In this document: piece after piece, positions 24,815 through 34,897 of the stretch
How positions within the stretch are numbered: position 1 is the stretch's first letter
How the letters are laid out: every line of letters begins with the position of its first letter
From: Catenuloplanes indicus
GTDB taxonomy: Bacteria; Actinomycetota; Actinomycetes; Mycobacteriales; Micromonosporaceae
Length of the DNA: 64,000 nt
Reading direction: 5' to 3'
Assembly (NCBI RefSeq): GCF_030813715.1
Contig: NZ_JAUSUZ010000001.1
Location: 7,626,001 to 7,690,000, forward strand
Program-made: the position numbers and the translations under genes
Notes under the pieces: generated by a model
The model's input: the letters and a program-made list of their open reading frames with translations, nothing else
Databases searched by the model: none
What the model was told of the DNA's origin: nothing

Positions 24815-27384
24815 TCGTTCTCCAAGACAAGATCAAGACCATCCGAGGGTACGGCCGGGAGCGCGAGCACCATGGTCAGCCCGCCGCCGGGCGTCGCGGA
24901 CGGGGTGAGCGTGCCGCCCATCGCCTCCGCCAGGCCGCGGGAGAGCGCGAGCCCGAGCCCGACGCCGGTGTGGTTGTCCCGGTCGCCGAGGCGCTGGAAC
25001 GGCAGGAACACGGTGTCCCACTCGTCCTCCGGGATGCCCGGGCCGGTGTCGATCACGCGCAGCTCCACCTCGCCGCCGTGCGTGCTGGCCGACAGCACCG
25101 GCGGCGCGTCCGGCGGGCTGTAGCGCAGTGCGTTCGCCACCAGGTTGACCAGCACCCGCTCCAGCAGGCCGGGGTCCGCGGTGACCTCGGGCAGGTCCGG
25201 CGGGATGTTGACCCGGACCGCGTGCGCGGCCGGGCCGATCTCGTCGAGCGCGCGCGGCACCGCGTCCTCCAGCCCGATGTCGATCAGCGACAGCCCGAGC
25301 ACGCCCGCCTGCAACCGGCTCATGTCCAGCAGGTTCGCCACCAGCCGGCCGAGCTGGTCCAGCGACTCGTCCGCGGTGGCCAGCAGCTCGTCCCGGTCCT
25401 CGTCGTCGAACGCGACCTCCGGGTGCTCGCCGGACGCGCTGCGCAGGCTGGTGATCGCGGCCTTGGCGGAGGCCAGCGGCGTGCGCAGGTCGTGGCTGAC
25501 CGCGGCCAGCAGCGCGGTGCGCATCCGGTCCGCGGCCGCGAGCGGCTTGACCGTGGCCGCCTCGGCCTTAAGCCGTTCCTGGCGCAGCGCGACCGCGGCC
25601 TGCGCGGCGAACGCCTCCACGATCCGCCGGTCGTCCGCGGCCAGCGGCGCGCCGCGCAGCGCCAGGCTGAGCGTGTCGTCGATCGGTACGTCCACCTCGG
25701 CCTCGCCGGGCGCGGCGCACGGCGGCCCGCCGACGCCGGCCACCACCTTCCACGCGTGCGGGTCGCGTTGCACGTCCGGCCGGGTGCCCGCGTCCGGATC
25801 GCGTTCCAGCAGCGTGACCGTGGTGAACCCGAAGGTCTCGCGGAGCCGTTCGAGCAGCGCGGGCAGCGGCCGGGCGCCGCCGAGCACGCTGCCCGCGACG
25901 GCCGCGAGCGTGGTCGCCTCCGCCGCGGCCCGGGCCGCCTCCCGGGTGCGCCGCGCGGCCAGGTCGACCACCGCGCTCACCGACGCGGCGACCAGCACGA
26001 AGATCACCAGGGCGATCAGGTTGTCCGGCTCCGCGATCGTGAACCGGCCGGTCGGCGACGTGAAGAAGTAGTTGAGCAGCATCATGCCGCTGACGGCCGC
26101 GAGCAGTGCCGGCCAGAGTCCACCGACCAGCGCCACGCCGACCGACGCGGCCAGGAAGATGAGAATGTCGAGCGTCAGGCTCGGCGGCAGGAAGTGCACG
26201 CCCACGGTCAGCAGCGGCATGCCGATCAGCGCGAGCAGGAACCCGGCGATCTGCCGCCTGCGGGACAGCGCGGTGGTGCCGTCGAACGACCGCCGCCGCC
26301 CGGTCCCGGCCCGTTCGTGCGTGACCAGGTGCACGTCGATGCTGCCGGAGCGGGCCGTGGTGGTGACGCCGACGCCGGGGGAGAGCAGCTGTGCCAGCCG
26401 GCCGCGCCGGCTGGCGCCGAGCACCAGCTGCGTCGCGTTGACGCCGCGCGCGAACGTGAGCAGCGCGGCCGGCACGTCACCGCCGACGACCTGGTGGTAC
26501 GTGCCGCCGACGCTCTCCACCAGCACCCGCTGCCGGGCCAGCAGCGCCGGGTCGACCCCGGCCAGCCCGTCGTTGCGGGACACGTGCACGGCCAGCAGCT
26601 CCGCGCCCTTGGTGCGGTCCGCGATCCGGGCGGCGCGGCGGATCAGCGTCTCGCCCTCCGGCCCGCCGGTCAGCGCGACCAGCACCCGCTCCCGCGTCTC
26701 CCAGGTGTCGGCGATCTCGTGCTCGGCCCGGTACCGGTCGAGCTGGTCGTCCACCTTGTCGGCGAGCCAGAGCAGCGCCAGCTCGCGGAGCGCGGTCAGG
26801 TTGCCGAGCCGGAAGTAGTTGCCGAGCGCCGCATCGATCTTGTCCGGCCGGTAGACGTTGCCGTGCGCCATCCGGCGGCGCAGCGCCTCCGGCGTCAGGT
26901 CGGCCAGCTCCACCTGCTCCGCCGCGCGGACGATCTCGTCCGGCACGGTCTCCCGCTGCGGTACGCCGGTGATCTCCTCGACCACGTCGTTGAGCGACTC
27001 GAGGTGCTGCACGTTCACGGTGGAGAGCACGTCGATGCCGACGTCCAGCAGCTCCTGGATGTCCTGCCAGCGCTTCTCGTTGCGGCCGCCGGGCACGTTC
27101 GTGTGCGCCAGCTCGTCAACCAGCGCCACCTCGGGCCGGCGGGCCAGCACCGCGTCCAGGTCCATCTCGGTGAACTCGGCGCCGCGGTACGTCACGGACC
27201 GGCGCGGCACCACCTCCAGCTCACCGATCATCGCCTCGGTCATCGGCCGGCCGTGCGTCTCGACGAAGCCGACCACCACGTCGGTGCCGCGCTCGGCCCG
27301 GCGTTTCGCCTCTTCGAGCATGGCGTAGGTCTTGCCCACGCCCGGGGCCGCGCCCAGGTAGATCCGCAGTTGTCCGCGTGCCAC
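24811..27384 (-). CDS. kdpD: KdpD sensor histidine kinase
   Basis: An 857-residue membrane kinase. The N-terminal KdpD domain has the Walker-like GAAPGVGKTYAMLEEAKRR and VALVDELAHTNVPGGRNEKR. A Usp-like domain follows (VLVALTGGPEGETLIRRAAR, QLVLGASRRGRLAQLL), then four membrane helices at about 395-490 (IAGFLLALIGMPLLTVGVHF through LIALVIFVLVAASVSAVV), a GAF-like segment and the kinase core: His in AVSHDLRTPLASAK, NLVANALRYSP, DTGPGIPEDEWD, GVGLGLALSRGL. All catalytic boxes are intact. Starts with GTG and has AAAGGA upstream. It follows kdpC after about 100 bp and precedes kdpE, so the operon encodes its own regulators. Confidence 0.96.
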   Translation of the reverse strand: MARGQLRIYLGAAPGVGKTYAMLEEAKRRAERGTDVVVGFVETHGRPMTEAMIGELEVVPRRSVTYRGAEFTEMDLDAVLARRPEVALVDELAHTNVPGGRNEKRWQDIQELLDVGIDVLSTVNVQHLESLNDVVEEITGVPQRETVPDEIVRAAEQVELADLTPEALRRRMAHGNVYRPDKIDAALGNYFRLGNLTALRELALLWLADKVDDQLDRYRAEHEIADTWETRERVLVALTGGPEGETLIRRAARIADRTKGAELLAVHVSRNDGLAGVDPALLARQRVLVESVGGTYHQVVGGDVPAALLTFARGVNATQLVLGASRRGRLAQLLSPGVGVTTTARSGSIDVHLVTHERAGTGRRRSFDGTTALSRRRQIAGFLLALIGMPLLTVGVHFLPPSLTLDILIFLAASVGVALVGGLWPALLAAVSGMMLLNYFFTSPTGRFTIAEPDNLIALVIFVLVAASVSAVVDLAARRTREAARAAAEATTLAAVAGSVLGGARPLPALLERLRETFGFTTVTLLERDPDAGTRPDVQRDPHAWKVVAGVGGPPCAAPGEAEVDVPIDDTLSLALRGAPLAADDRRIVEAFAAQAAVALRQERLKAEAATVKPLAAADRMRTALLAAVSHDLRTPLASAKAAITSLRSASGEHPEVAFDDEDRDELLATADESLDQLGRLVANLLDMSRLQAGVLGLSLIDIGLEDAVPRALDEIGPAAHAVRVNIPPDLPEVTADPGLLERVLVNLVANALRYSPPDAPPVLSASTHGGEVELRVIDTGPGIPEDEWDTVFLPFQRLGDRDNHTGVGLGLALSRGLAEAMGGTLTPSATPGGGLTMVLALPAVPSDGLDLVLENE

Positions 27385-27485
27385 GGCACGATCCTTTCAC
27401 TTGCGGGGCCCGCCACCCCGGTTCCCGGCGACGCGGGGTCCCCCGCACCGATTCCCAGCGGCGCGGGGGACGTCTGCGCCGCGGA

Positions 27486-28334
27486 TCAGGCCCGCGCGTC
27501 CAGCGCGAGGTTGAGCGCCAGTACGTCGACCGCGGGCTCGCCGATGAAGCCCAGCGCCCGGCCGGTGGTGTGCGCGGCGATCAGCGCGGTCACGTCGGCC
27601 TCGGGGAGGCCGCGCTCACGGGCCACCCGCGGCGCCTGCAGCCGCGCGTACGCGACGCTGATGTGCGGGTCGAGCCCGCTGCCGGACGCGGTGACCGCGT
27701 CGGCCGGGACGGCGGGGGAGTCGGGTGCCGTGCCGCGGACCGGCGTGACCACGCCGCCGGAGTAGTCCTCGCGCGGGTTCGCGCACTCCACGGCCGTACC
27801 CTCGAAGGTGGTCAGGAAAGGTGTTGCCGGGCAGGCCTGGTTGACGCTGACCGCGCGGGTGACGGCGCCGGTGAGACCGTCCGCGCGGAAGACGCTCAGG
27901 ACCGCGCCGACACCGTCCGGGGTGCAGTACGGCCGCCCGCCGTCCACGCCCTCCCGCGCACCGATCGCGAGACTACGCATGCAGACCTGGGTGAGCAGGC
28001 TCGGCGTGTCCGGGCCGTCCACCACGCTCTCCGGGCCGAGGTTCGACGCGCCGGTGGCCAGCGGGTCGTAGCCGTCACCGCCGGCCGAGGGACGGGACTG
28101 GAAGTACCGGGGCAGCGGGTTGCCGTCCGCGTCGGTGAAGTGCTGGCCGATCAGCGCGCTGCCGATCACGGTGCCGTCGCGGGTGATGAGCGAGCCCTCG
28201 GCCTTGCCGCCGAACCCGGGCATCATGCCGGCGCCCACCAGCACCAGCGGGTACGCGAGTCCGAGCGCGACGGTGAGGAACAGCAGCGCGCGGAGCGCCG
28301 CGAGGTGCTGGGAGATCCAGGAAGGAAGACGCAT
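27486..28334 (-). CDS. kdpC: potassium-transporting ATPase subunit KdpC
   Basis: A 282-residue single-span subunit of the KdpFABC pump that stabilises KdpB and raises ATP affinity. One N-terminal membrane helix (ALRALLFLTVALGLAYPLVL) is followed by the periplasm-side family motifs GSLITRDGTVIGSALIGQ, YFQSRPSAGGDGYDP, ASNLGPES and, near the end, GSGLDPHISVAYARLQAPRV. It is longer than the enterobacterial protein (about 190 aa) because of an insert of about 80 residues with Cys pairs after SLLTQVCMRS, as is common in actinomycetes. The ATG at 28334 is five bases after the kdpB stop. Confidence 0.95.
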   Translation of the reverse strand: MRLPSWISQHLAALRALLFLTVALGLAYPLVLVGAGMMPGFGGKAEGSLITRDGTVIGSALIGQHFTDADGNPLPRYFQSRPSAGGDGYDPLATGASNLGPESVVDGPDTPSLLTQVCMRSLAIGAREGVDGGRPYCTPDGVGAVLSVFRADGLTGAVTRAVSVNQACPATPFLTTFEGTAVECANPREDYSGGVVTPVRGTAPDSPAVPADAVTASGSGLDPHISVAYARLQAPRVARERGLPEADVTALIAAHTTGRALGFIGEPAVDVLALNLALDARA

Positions 28335-28339
28335 CGGAA

Positions 28340-30550
28340 TCAAATCCCCGGGATGAGCGAGATGAGCAGGTCGATGAGCTTGATGCCGATGAACGGCGCG
28401 ACGATGCCGCCCAGGCCGTAGATCCACAGGTTGCGGCTGAGCAGCGCGGCGGCACTGCTCGGCCGGTAACGGACGCCGCGCAGCGCCAGCGGGATCAGCG
28501 CGACGATGACCAGCGCGTTGAAGACGACCGCGGCCAGGATCGCGGTGGTCGGGCTGTCCAGGCGCATGATGTTGAGCGCGTCCAGGCCCGGGTAGACGCC
28601 CGCGAACATGGCCGGGATGATCGCGAAGTATTTGGCGATGTCGTTCGCGATGGAGAACGTGGTCAGCGCGCCGCGGGTGATCAGCAACTGCTTGCCGATC
28701 TCCACGATCTCGATCAGCTTGGTCGGGTCGGAGTCGAGGTCGACCATGTTGCCGGCCTCCTTCGCGGCCGACGTGCCGGTGTTCATCGCCACGCCGACGT
28801 CGGCCTGGGCGAGCGCGGGCGCGTCGTTGGTGCCGTCGCCGGTCATCGCGACCAGCCGGCCGCCCTCCTGCTCTTTTCTGATCAGCGCGAGCTTGTCCTC
28901 CGGCTTCGCCTCCGCCAGGAAGTCGTCGACGCCGGCCTCGGCCGCGATCGCCTTCGCGGTCACCGGGTTGTCGCCGGTGATCATGACGGTACGGATGCCC
29001 ATCCGCCGCATCTCGTCGAAGCGCTCGCGCATGCCGGGCTTGACCACGTCCTTGAGGTGGATCACGCCGAGCGCGCGGGCCGGTTCGCCGCCGGTGTGCG
29101 TGGCGACCACCAGCGGCGTGCCGCCGGACGCGCTGACCCGCTCGACCAGGTCGGCGATCGCGGGCGCGGGCGTGCCGCCGTTCTCCCGCACCCAGGCCAG
29201 CACGGCACCGGCCGCACCCTTCCGGACGCGCCGCACCGCGCCGGTCGTCCCGGCCCCGCCGGTGGTGCCGGTGGCGTCGGCCGTGCCGGGGTCGCCGGCC
29301 GGGAGGTCGACGCCGCTCATCCGGGTCTGCGCGGTGAACTCGACGAACGTCGCCGTCTCCACCGCACGCTCGCGGAACCCGAAGTCCTTGGCCAGCACCA
29401 CGACCGAGCGGCCCTCCGGCGTGCCGTCCGCGAGGCTGGACAGCTGCGCCGCGTCGGCCAGCTCGATCTCGGTGACGCCGGGCGCGGGCAGGAACTCGGA
29501 CGCCTGCCGGTTGCCGAGCGTGATCGTGCCGGTCTTGTCCAGCAGCAGCGTGCTGACGTCACCGGCCGCCTCGACCGCGCGGCCGCTCATCGCCAGCACG
29601 TTGCGCTGCACCAGGCGGTCCATGCCGGCGATGCCGATCGCGGAGAGCAGCGCGCCGATCGTGGTCGGGATCAGGCAGACCAGCAGCGAGACCAGCACGA
29701 TGCCGGTGACGCCGTCGCCGTTCAGCGCCAGCGTGTCCGGCGCCGCCGCCTGGTAACCCTTCGCGAAGATCGCCAGCGGTTGCAGCGTGACCACCGCGAG
29801 CAGGAAGATGACCGTGAGCGCCGCGAGCAGGATGTTGAGCGCCACCTCGTTCGGTGTCTTCTGCCGGTTCGAGCCCTCGACCAGCGAGATCATCCGGTCG
29901 ATGAAGCTCTCACCCGGCCTCTGGGTGATCCGCACGATGATCCGGTCGGAGAGCACCCGGGTGCCGCCGGTTACCGCGCTCCGGTCACCGCCGGACTCGC
30001 GGATGACCGGCGCCGACTCGCCGGTGATCGCGGACTCGTCGACACTGGCGATGCCCTCGACCACGTCGCCGTCACCCGGGATGATCTGGCCGGCCGTCAC
30101 CTCGACGATGTCGCCCTGCCGGAGTTCACCGGCGGCCACGCCCTCGTCGGTGTAGGAGCCGGCGGCCGCGCCGGGCTTCCAGCCCTTGAGCCGGTTCGCG
30201 ACCGTGTCCTTCTTGGCCGCACGCAGCGTGGCGGCCTGCGCCTTGCCGCGGCCCTCCGCGACCGCCTCGGCCAGGTTCGCGAAGATCACGGTGAGCCAGA
30301 GCCAGACCGCGATCGCGATCGCGAACCCGGACGGTTCCGCGACCGCCAGCACCGTGGTGAACACGGCACCGATCTCGACGATCAGCATGACCGGATTGCG
30401 CCACATGGCACGCGGATCCAGCTTCCGCAGCGCATCCGGCAACGAGTGGGCCAGCTGCTTCGGATCGAGCAACCCGCCACCGGCCGCCCGCCGCGGCCGG
30501 TCCTGGTGCGACGCCGGGCTCTCCGGCGCATCGATGGTGTTGGTGGTCAT
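28340..30550 (-). CDS. kdpB: potassium-transporting P-type ATPase subunit KdpB
   Basis: The 736-residue ATP-hydrolysing subunit. Visible P-type landmarks: actuator TGES in [20 protein letters not shown], phosphorylation site DKTGT in [27 protein letters not shown], hinge [18 protein letters not shown], and the KdpB-type C-terminal helices. The nucleotide-binding domain carries an extra Gly/Thr-rich loop (from [10 protein letters not shown] to GTTGAVRR), probably a flexible insertion. The start ATG overlaps the stop of a 102-aa upstream ORF by ATGA. Confidence 0.96.
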   Translation of the reverse strand: MTTNTIDAPESPASHQDRPRRAAGGGLLDPKQLAHSLPDALRKLDPRAMWRNPVMLIVEIGAVFTTVLAVAEPSGFAIAIAVWLWLTVIFANLAEAVAEGRGKAQAATLRAAKKDTVANRLKGWKPGAAAGSYTDEGVAAGELRQGDIVEVTAGQIIPGDGDVVEGIASVDESAITGESAPVIRESGGDRSAVTGGTRVLSDRIIVRITQRPGESFIDRMISLVEGSNRQKTPNEVALNILLAALTVIFLLAVVTLQPLAIFAKGYQAAAPDTLALNGDGVTGIVLVSLLVCLIPTTIGALLSAIGIAGMDRLVQRNVLAMSGRAVEAAGDVSTLLLDKTGTITLGNRQASEFLPAPGVTEIELADAAQLSSLADGTPEGRSVVVLAKDFGFRERAVETATFVEFTAQTRMSGVDLPAGDPGTADATGTTGGAGTTGAVRRVRKGAAGAVLAWVRENGGTPAPAIADLVERVSASGGTPLVVATHTGGEPARALGVIHLKDVVKPGMRERFDEMRRMGIRTVMITGDNPVTAKAIAAEAGVDDFLAEAKPEDKLALIRKEQEGGRLVAMTGDGTNDAPALAQADVGVAMNTGTSAAKEAGNMVDLDSDPTKLIEIVEIGKQLLITRGALTTFSIANDIAKYFAIIPAMFAGVYPGLDALNIMRLDSPTTAILAAVVFNALVIVALIPLALRGVRYRPSSAAALLSRNLWIYGLGGIVAPFIGIKLIDLLISLIPGI

Positions 30551-30855
30551 GATCGTTCACGAGCCTTCTGCGAGAGACGAAGATCAAGAACCGCGTCGCG
30601 GTACGACTCCACCGCGACCGGCATCGCCGGGTGGGTCACCGCGGCGGGGCTCGCCGCGCGAGCGGGCGCCGTGTCCGGCGTTGCCGCGTGGGCGGCGCCC
30701 GCGGCGCAAGTCGCCGTGTGGGTGGCGATGGTGGCCGGTGTCGCGACGCGGGCGGCGGTCGTCGCCGGCGCCGCTGCGCGAGCCGCTACCGAAGCGTGCG
30801 CCGGCGTGAGACGAGCGGCCGGGGCCGGGCCGGTGGCCGGCGTGAGCGTGTGCAT
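30547..30855 (-). CDS. unrecognised 102-aa Ala/Thr-rich ORF between kdpA and kdpB
   Basis: I do not recognise this protein. It begins [20 protein letters not shown], continues as a run of Ala/Thr/Pro/Val residues without charged or strongly hydrophobic segments, and ends with a more ordinary charged tail, [20 protein letters not shown]. The case for translation is strong. GGAGG lies seven bases before the ATG. The ATG overlaps the kdpA stop (TGATG) and its stop overlaps the kdpB start (ATGA), so it exactly fills the gap. In most kdp operons kdpA and kdpB are adjacent. It may be a linker peptide, an assembly factor or simply a leader coupling kdpB translation. Confidence 0.65.
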   Translation of the reverse strand: MHTLTPATGPAPAARLTPAHASVAARAAAPATTAARVATPATIATHTATCAAGAAHAATPDTAPARAASPAAVTHPAMPVAVESYRDAVLDLRLSQKARERS

Positions 30856-32510
30856 CACAGGCCCTCCGCCAGCGGGCCGAGTGCGAGCGCCGGGAGGAAC
30901 GTGAGAGCGACCAGCACGACCGTCACACCGGCGACCATGCCGACGAAGAGCGGGCGGTGGGTGGGGAGCGTGCCCTCGGACTCGGGCACCGGCGTCTGCC
31001 GGGCCAGTGCGCCGGCCAGGCCGAGGACGAAGATGATCGGCAGGAAGCGGCCGAGCAGCATGGCCAGGCCGGTCGCGACGTCCCACCAGAGCGTGTTGAC
31101 CGTGATGCCGGCGAACGCGGAGCCGTTGTTGTTGGCCGCGGACGTGAACGCGTAGAGCACCTCGGACAGCCCGTGCGGGCCCACGTTCAGCGCGGTGGAC
31201 GCGTTGCCGGTGGCGAACGCGAGCGCGGTCCCGGTCAGCACCAGGATCGGCGTGATCAGGAAGTACAGCGACGCGAGCTTGATCTCCCGGGCGCCGATCT
31301 TCTTGCCCAGGTACTCCGGCGTGCGGCCGACCATCAGCCCGGCCACGAACACGGTGATCGTGGCGAGCACCAGCATGCCGTAGAGACCGGAACCGACGCC
31401 GCCGGGTGCGACCTCGCCGAGCATCATGTTGATCATCGGCATCATGCCGCCGAGCGCGGTGTACGAGTCGTGGAACGAGTTGACCGCACCGGTCGAGGTG
31501 AGCGTGGTGATCGCCGCGAAGACGGCCGAGTCGACGACGCCGAACCGGACCTCCTTGCCCTCCATGGCGGCGCCGGCCGCGGTCGGCACGGTGCCGCCGG
31601 CCCGCAGCTCGAACACCGTGATCAGCGCGATGGAGGCCAGCGCGAGCAGCGCCATCACGGAGACGATCGCGTAGCCCTGCCGGTTCTGGCCCACCATCCG
31701 GCCGAACACGCGCGGCATGCAGAACGGGATCAGCAGGATCAGGAAGAGCTGGACCCAGTTCGTCCAGGTCGCCGGGTTGGAGAACGGGTGCGCGCTGTTC
31801 GCGTTGTAGAAGCCGCCGCCGTTCGTGCCCAGGAGCTTGATGGCCTCCTGCGACGCCACCGGACCGCCGGTGATCGTCTGGCTGCCGCCGGCGACGGTCT
31901 CGGCGAGCGTGCCGGTGCTGAGGTTCTGCACGACGCCGCCGAGCATCAGCACGAGCGCGCCGAGCATCGCGACCGGCAGCAGGACGCGCAGCGTGATCCG
32001 GGTCAGGTCGATCCAGAAGTTGCCGAGCTGGTCGGTCCGGGACCGGGCGAAGCCGCGGACGAACGCGACCGCGACCGCGATACCGACGGCGGCGGAGACG
32101 AAGTTCTGCACGGCCAGGCCGGTCATCTGGACCAGGTGGCCCAGCGTCGACTCGCCGGAGTACGCCTGCCAGTTCGTGTTCGTCACGAAGCTGACCGCGG
32201 TGTTCCAGGCGATGTGGCCGGTCACCGGTGCCGTGCCCAGGCTCAGCGGCAGGTGGTGCTGCAGGCGCAGCAGGCCGTAGAGGAACAGGACCGAGACGGC
32301 GGAGAACGCCAGCACGCTGCGGCCGTAGACCGCCCAGCTCTGCTCCGCGTCCGGGTCGACGCCGATCACCCGGTAGATGCCACGCTCCACCCGGGAGTGC
32401 TCCCGCCGGGATACCACGCGGAACATGTAGTCGCCGAACGGCCGGTGGACCGCGGCGATCGCGACGACGAGCGAGATCAAGAAGATCACGCCCGCGACTG
32501 TGGTGTTCAT
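30855..32510 (-). CDS. kdpA: potassium-transporting ATPase subunit KdpA
   Basis: The 551-residue channel-like subunit that binds and translocates K+. Ten or so hydrophobic helices are evident, with the four selectivity-filter-type loops: [38 protein letters not shown] and [11 protein letters not shown]. Family ends are intact ([19 protein letters not shown] early, [17 protein letters not shown] at the C-terminus). The start ATG at 32510 has GAGAGAGCC upstream. It follows kdpF by 13 bases, and its stop overlaps the 102-aa ORF. Confidence 0.96.
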   Translation of the reverse strand: MNTTVAGVIFLISLVVAIAAVHRPFGDYMFRVVSRREHSRVERGIYRVIGVDPDAEQSWAVYGRSVLAFSAVSVLFLYGLLRLQHHLPLSLGTAPVTGHIAWNTAVSFVTNTNWQAYSGESTLGHLVQMTGLAVQNFVSAAVGIAVAVAFVRGFARSRTDQLGNFWIDLTRITLRVLLPVAMLGALVLMLGGVVQNLSTGTLAETVAGGSQTITGGPVASQEAIKLLGTNGGGFYNANSAHPFSNPATWTNWVQLFLILLIPFCMPRVFGRMVGQNRQGYAIVSVMALLALASIALITVFELRAGGTVPTAAGAAMEGKEVRFGVVDSAVFAAITTLTSTGAVNSFHDSYTALGGMMPMINMMLGEVAPGGVGSGLYGMLVLATITVFVAGLMVGRTPEYLGKKIGAREIKLASLYFLITPILVLTGTALAFATGNASTALNVGPHGLSEVLYAFTSAANNNGSAFAGITVNTLWWDVATGLAMLLGRFLPIIFVLGLAGALARQTPVPESEGTLPTHRPLFVGMVAGVTVVLVALTFLPALALGPLAEGL

Positions 32511-32523
32511 GTCAGCGGCTCTC

Positions 32524-32613
32524 TCAGAACTTCTCGGGGAACAGCAGTGCGACGAGCAGGTAACCGGCCAGGCCGACGGCGAGGACCAGGCCGATCAGGT
32601 TGACGGCGGTCAC
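32524..32613 (-). CDS. kdpF: KdpF small membrane subunit
   Basis: A 29-residue single-helix peptide, too short for ordinary gene calling: [20 protein letters not shown] followed by VALLFPEKF. The GYLLxALLxPEKF ending is diagnostic of KdpF, a lipid-like stabiliser of the KdpFABC complex. It starts with GTG that overlaps the stop of a 27-codon ORF upstream (GTGA) and has no Shine-Dalgarno of its own, so it is probably translated by coupling. Confidence 0.9.
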   Translation of the reverse strand: MTAVNLIGLVLAVGLAGYLLVALLFPEKF

Positions 32614-32693
32614 AGCCGGGTCACCGCCCGCAGCAGCAGGGTGAGCGCCGCGAACAGCGCCACCGTTCCCAGCACGAATGCCACGTCAAGCAT
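32610..32693 (-). CDS. unrecognised 27-aa single-helix ORF at the head of the kdp operon
   Basis: The peptide MLDVAFVLGTVALFAALTLL ending LRAVTRL is one predicted membrane helix followed by a basic end, like KdpF in size but with no KdpF signature. GAAGGAG seven bases before its ATG is one of the best ribosome sites in the operon, and its stop overlaps kdpF (GTGA). It is therefore likely the first translated gene of the transcript. It could be a second small subunit of the pump, or a short ORF that delivers ribosomes to kdpF. Confidence 0.65.
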   Translation of the reverse strand: MLDVAFVLGTVALFAALTLLLRAVTRL

Positions 32694-33014
32694 CGTGCGA
32701 CTCCTTCACTCAGGTACGTCCGGCCGGCGGGTGCGCCGGTCGCCTGGGCAATGGAACGCCTGGTCGCGGCCGGATCGGGGAAACCTGACGCGTTGCATAC
32801 GAGCCCCCGCGGTTTCTTGACGCGTTTTTCACGGCCGACCCTTTTTGCCGGATTCGGGCACGTGAGCGAGGTAGCGGCGTCACGCATCGTGATGTGACAA
32901 TTCGTCGTGTGCTCGTTTGTTGCGTGACCCGGCCCTGACGTCGCAATGGCGCTGTGACGCGCGTGACGGAAGCAGCCGGTGGTGGATTCGTCACTCAGCC
33001 GAGAGGGGAAGAAG
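32694..33014. other. kdp / XRE divergent intergenic region
   Basis: About 320 bases with no supported gene, between the minus-strand kdp operon and the plus-strand XRE regulator. It must hold both promoters and presumably the KdpE site. I see a TTGACG at 32817-32822 on the plus strand but no well-spaced -10, and no clear direct repeats. It is less GC-rich than its surroundings (T-runs near 32825 and 32847). Confidence 0.4.
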
Positions 33015-33914
33015 ATGCCCCGGAACCAGAGCGCCGCCGTCAGCCGCCGTCGCCTCAGAACCGCGCTCCGCCGCCTCCGCGTGGCCCGCGACATGACCCA
33101 GCGCGAGGTCGCGGACGCGCTGCACTGGTCCAGCGCGAAACTGATGCGCATCGAGGCCGGGAAGGTCAGCGTCTCGTTCACCGACCTGCAGGCGCTGCTG
33201 AACCACTACGGCGTCACGGACCCGGCGCGGATCGGGGCGCTGAACGACCTCTCGGTCGCGGCTCGTGCCGGTTCGGCGATCGGTGTGCGTTACCGGGACG
33301 TGCTGTCCACCGGAATGGTGGAACTGCTCGAACACGAGGAGAGCGCCGGTACGATCCGGAACTTCGAGCCGCAACTCGTGCCGGGCCTTTTGCAGACGCC
33401 GGAGTACGCGTATTCGGCATTGCGTTTCCTGCCCGACGAGGAGCTTTCCGCCGAGGTGGTGGAGCGTCGGGTGGAAGCGCGCATGGAACGCGCGGAACTG
33501 CTCACCCGCGACGATTCCCCGGACATGTTCTTCGTCCTCGACGAATCGGTGCTGTACCGGAAGGTCGGTGCCGAGTCCGGGGCGGACGGCGTGATGGCCG
33601 CGCAGCTGGCGCACCTGCGGGAGCTGTCCGCGCTGCCGCACGTCTCGATCCGGATCCTGCCGTTCGGCGCCGGCCTCTACGGCGCGATCCGCTCGCCGTT
33701 CGTGATCCTGGAATTCGACGACGAGCTGGACGACGGCCTGGTCTACATCGAGTCGCCGCAGGACGAGGTGATCATCCGGGAGGACGTCGAGTCCATCGTG
33801 CGCTACGCGGACCGGTTCCGCGCACTGGAGAAGCGGGCCACGTCCCGGGAAATGCTCCCGGTGATAATCGAGACGGCGCTGAATCGATTGGAGTCGCCCT
33901 CCGTGCTTGCCTGA
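33015..33914 (+). CDS. XRE-family regulator with DUF5753
   Basis: A 299-residue DNA-binding protein: helix-turn-helix at residues about 10-65 (RLRVARDMTQREVADALHWS then KLMRIEAGKVSVSFTDLQAL) and a C-terminal DUF5753 ligand-like domain (FEPQLVPGLLQTPEYAYSAL, VRILPFGAGL-type stretch, YIESPQDEVI, FRALEKRATS). These proteins are typical of Streptomyces and Micromonosporaceae and are usually paired with a DUF397 gene, present here 105 bases downstream. The ATG at 33015 has GAGGGG six bases before it; a GTG at 32979 is less likely. It probably controls its own locus. Confidence 0.92.
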   Translation: MPRNQSAAVSRRRLRTALRRLRVARDMTQREVADALHWSSAKLMRIEAGKVSVSFTDLQALLNHYGVTDPARIGALNDLSVAARAGSAIGVRYRDVLSTGMVELLEHEESAGTIRNFEPQLVPGLLQTPEYAYSALRFLPDEELSAEVVERRVEARMERAELLTRDDSPDMFFVLDESVLYRKVGAESGADGVMAAQLAHLRELSALPHVSIRILPFGAGLYGAIRSPFVILEFDDELDDGLVYIESPQDEVIIREDVESIVRYADRFRALEKRATSREMLPVIIETALNRLESPSVLA

Positions 33915-34018
33915 TCACGCAATGAATTGTAGTGCGCCGTGGCCTGGATGAACGCCATGTTCCGGGCGTATGCTCCGGCCGTCGGGGGCGACGATTCCGG
34001 CGTTATGCGGGAGGGCTC

Positions 34019-34207
34019 ATGTCCATTCGAGTGCGGACCGATGGCATATGGCGAAAAAGCACGCGGAGCGCACAGGGTAATTGTGTCGAGTGCGCGGCGA
34101 ATGGCACCCGGATCCTGGTTCGCGACTCGACGAATCCGGGTGGCCCGGTGCTGTCCTTCGGCCGCGCGTGCTGGCGCGCGTTCCTCCGTCGCGTGGCGGA
34201 GCGCTGA
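34019..34207 (+). CDS. DUF397 protein
   Basis: A 62-residue protein with the DUF397 signature: WRKSTRSAQGNCVECA, then ILVRDSTNPGGPVLSF and a WRAFL ending. It is the usual small partner of the XRE/DUF5753 regulator encoded just upstream; such pairs have been compared to toxin-antitoxin or signalling pairs, function unknown. GGGAGGG precedes the ATG by a few bases. Confidence 0.88.
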   Translation: MSIRVRTDGIWRKSTRSAQGNCVECAANGTRILVRDSTNPGGPVLSFGRACWRAFLRRVAER

Positions 34208-34229
34208 CCCGCGCGGGCCGGCTCGGGTC

Positions 34230-34565
34230 TTAATCCCCGCGGCGGGGCCGGCCCGGCGCCGGCCCCCGGCGCGCGGGCCGGTGCGAGACCACCCAGCGGC
34301 CGGCCGCGGTCAGTGCGCCGGAGCCCGCGCAGCACAGCAGCGTCAGCGTGCCGTCGACGCCCGCTACCACGCAGACGACCAGGCACATCGAGGTCGGCAG
34401 CAGCGCGGTCAGCATCGTGATGAACCGGCCGATCGGCCGGGTGGCCTGGTGTCCGGTGCCGGTGACCGACACCCGCACCGCGAGCAGGTCGCGGATCGAG
34501 ACGTCCGTGCTGGCCTCGATGTTCGCCTGGTCCGGTCGATCGTTTGTGCGTGCCCTTTTCGCCAT
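34230..34565 (-). CDS. hypothetical small membrane protein
   Basis: A 111-residue protein I do not recognise. A charged N-terminus (MAKRARTNDRPDQANIEAST) and DVSIRDLLAVRVSVTGTG precede one or two hydrophobic helices (FITMLTALLPTSMCLVVCVV and TLTLLCCAGSGALTAAGRWV), with a basic tail. It is convergent with the DUF397 gene. The ribosome site is weak (GGTGG) and codon use is only moderately biased, so it could be a spurious call. Confidence 0.5.
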   Translation of the reverse strand: MAKRARTNDRPDQANIEASTDVSIRDLLAVRVSVTGTGHQATRPIGRFITMLTALLPTSMCLVVCVVAGVDGTLTLLCCAGSGALTAAGRWVVSHRPARRGPAPGRPRRGD

Positions 34566-34897
34566 GGTGGAACCACCGCCCGACGAGGATCTTGTAAGGT
34601 GACTGATCGTCGAGTTGCATATCGTTAGCCGACGATTCGTCTTACCGCACAGAGTAACCCATCAGCAGAAATGTGCACGCCCCGCCTGCACTTGCATCAA
34701 TGACGGGAATTGTTTATCGCGGGAGTCGCCACACCTAGCGGTGTGCTGGATCATTCCAGTGCCGAAACCGTCCGCCGACCCCGCAGGCGGTCCGCGAGAC
34801 GCTGTCGTAGCGTCGGCCGAATCGCGCGGCCACGGTCCGCGTCATGGCCGAACGGTGCCACGGCGGTCGATGCCGCTACAGAGTTCGATCGGCCGTC

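Noticed and set aside
24970..27765. A 931-codon plus-strand frame opposite kdpD
   Set aside because: Antisense of a clear KdpD sequence; composition is typical of shadow frames.
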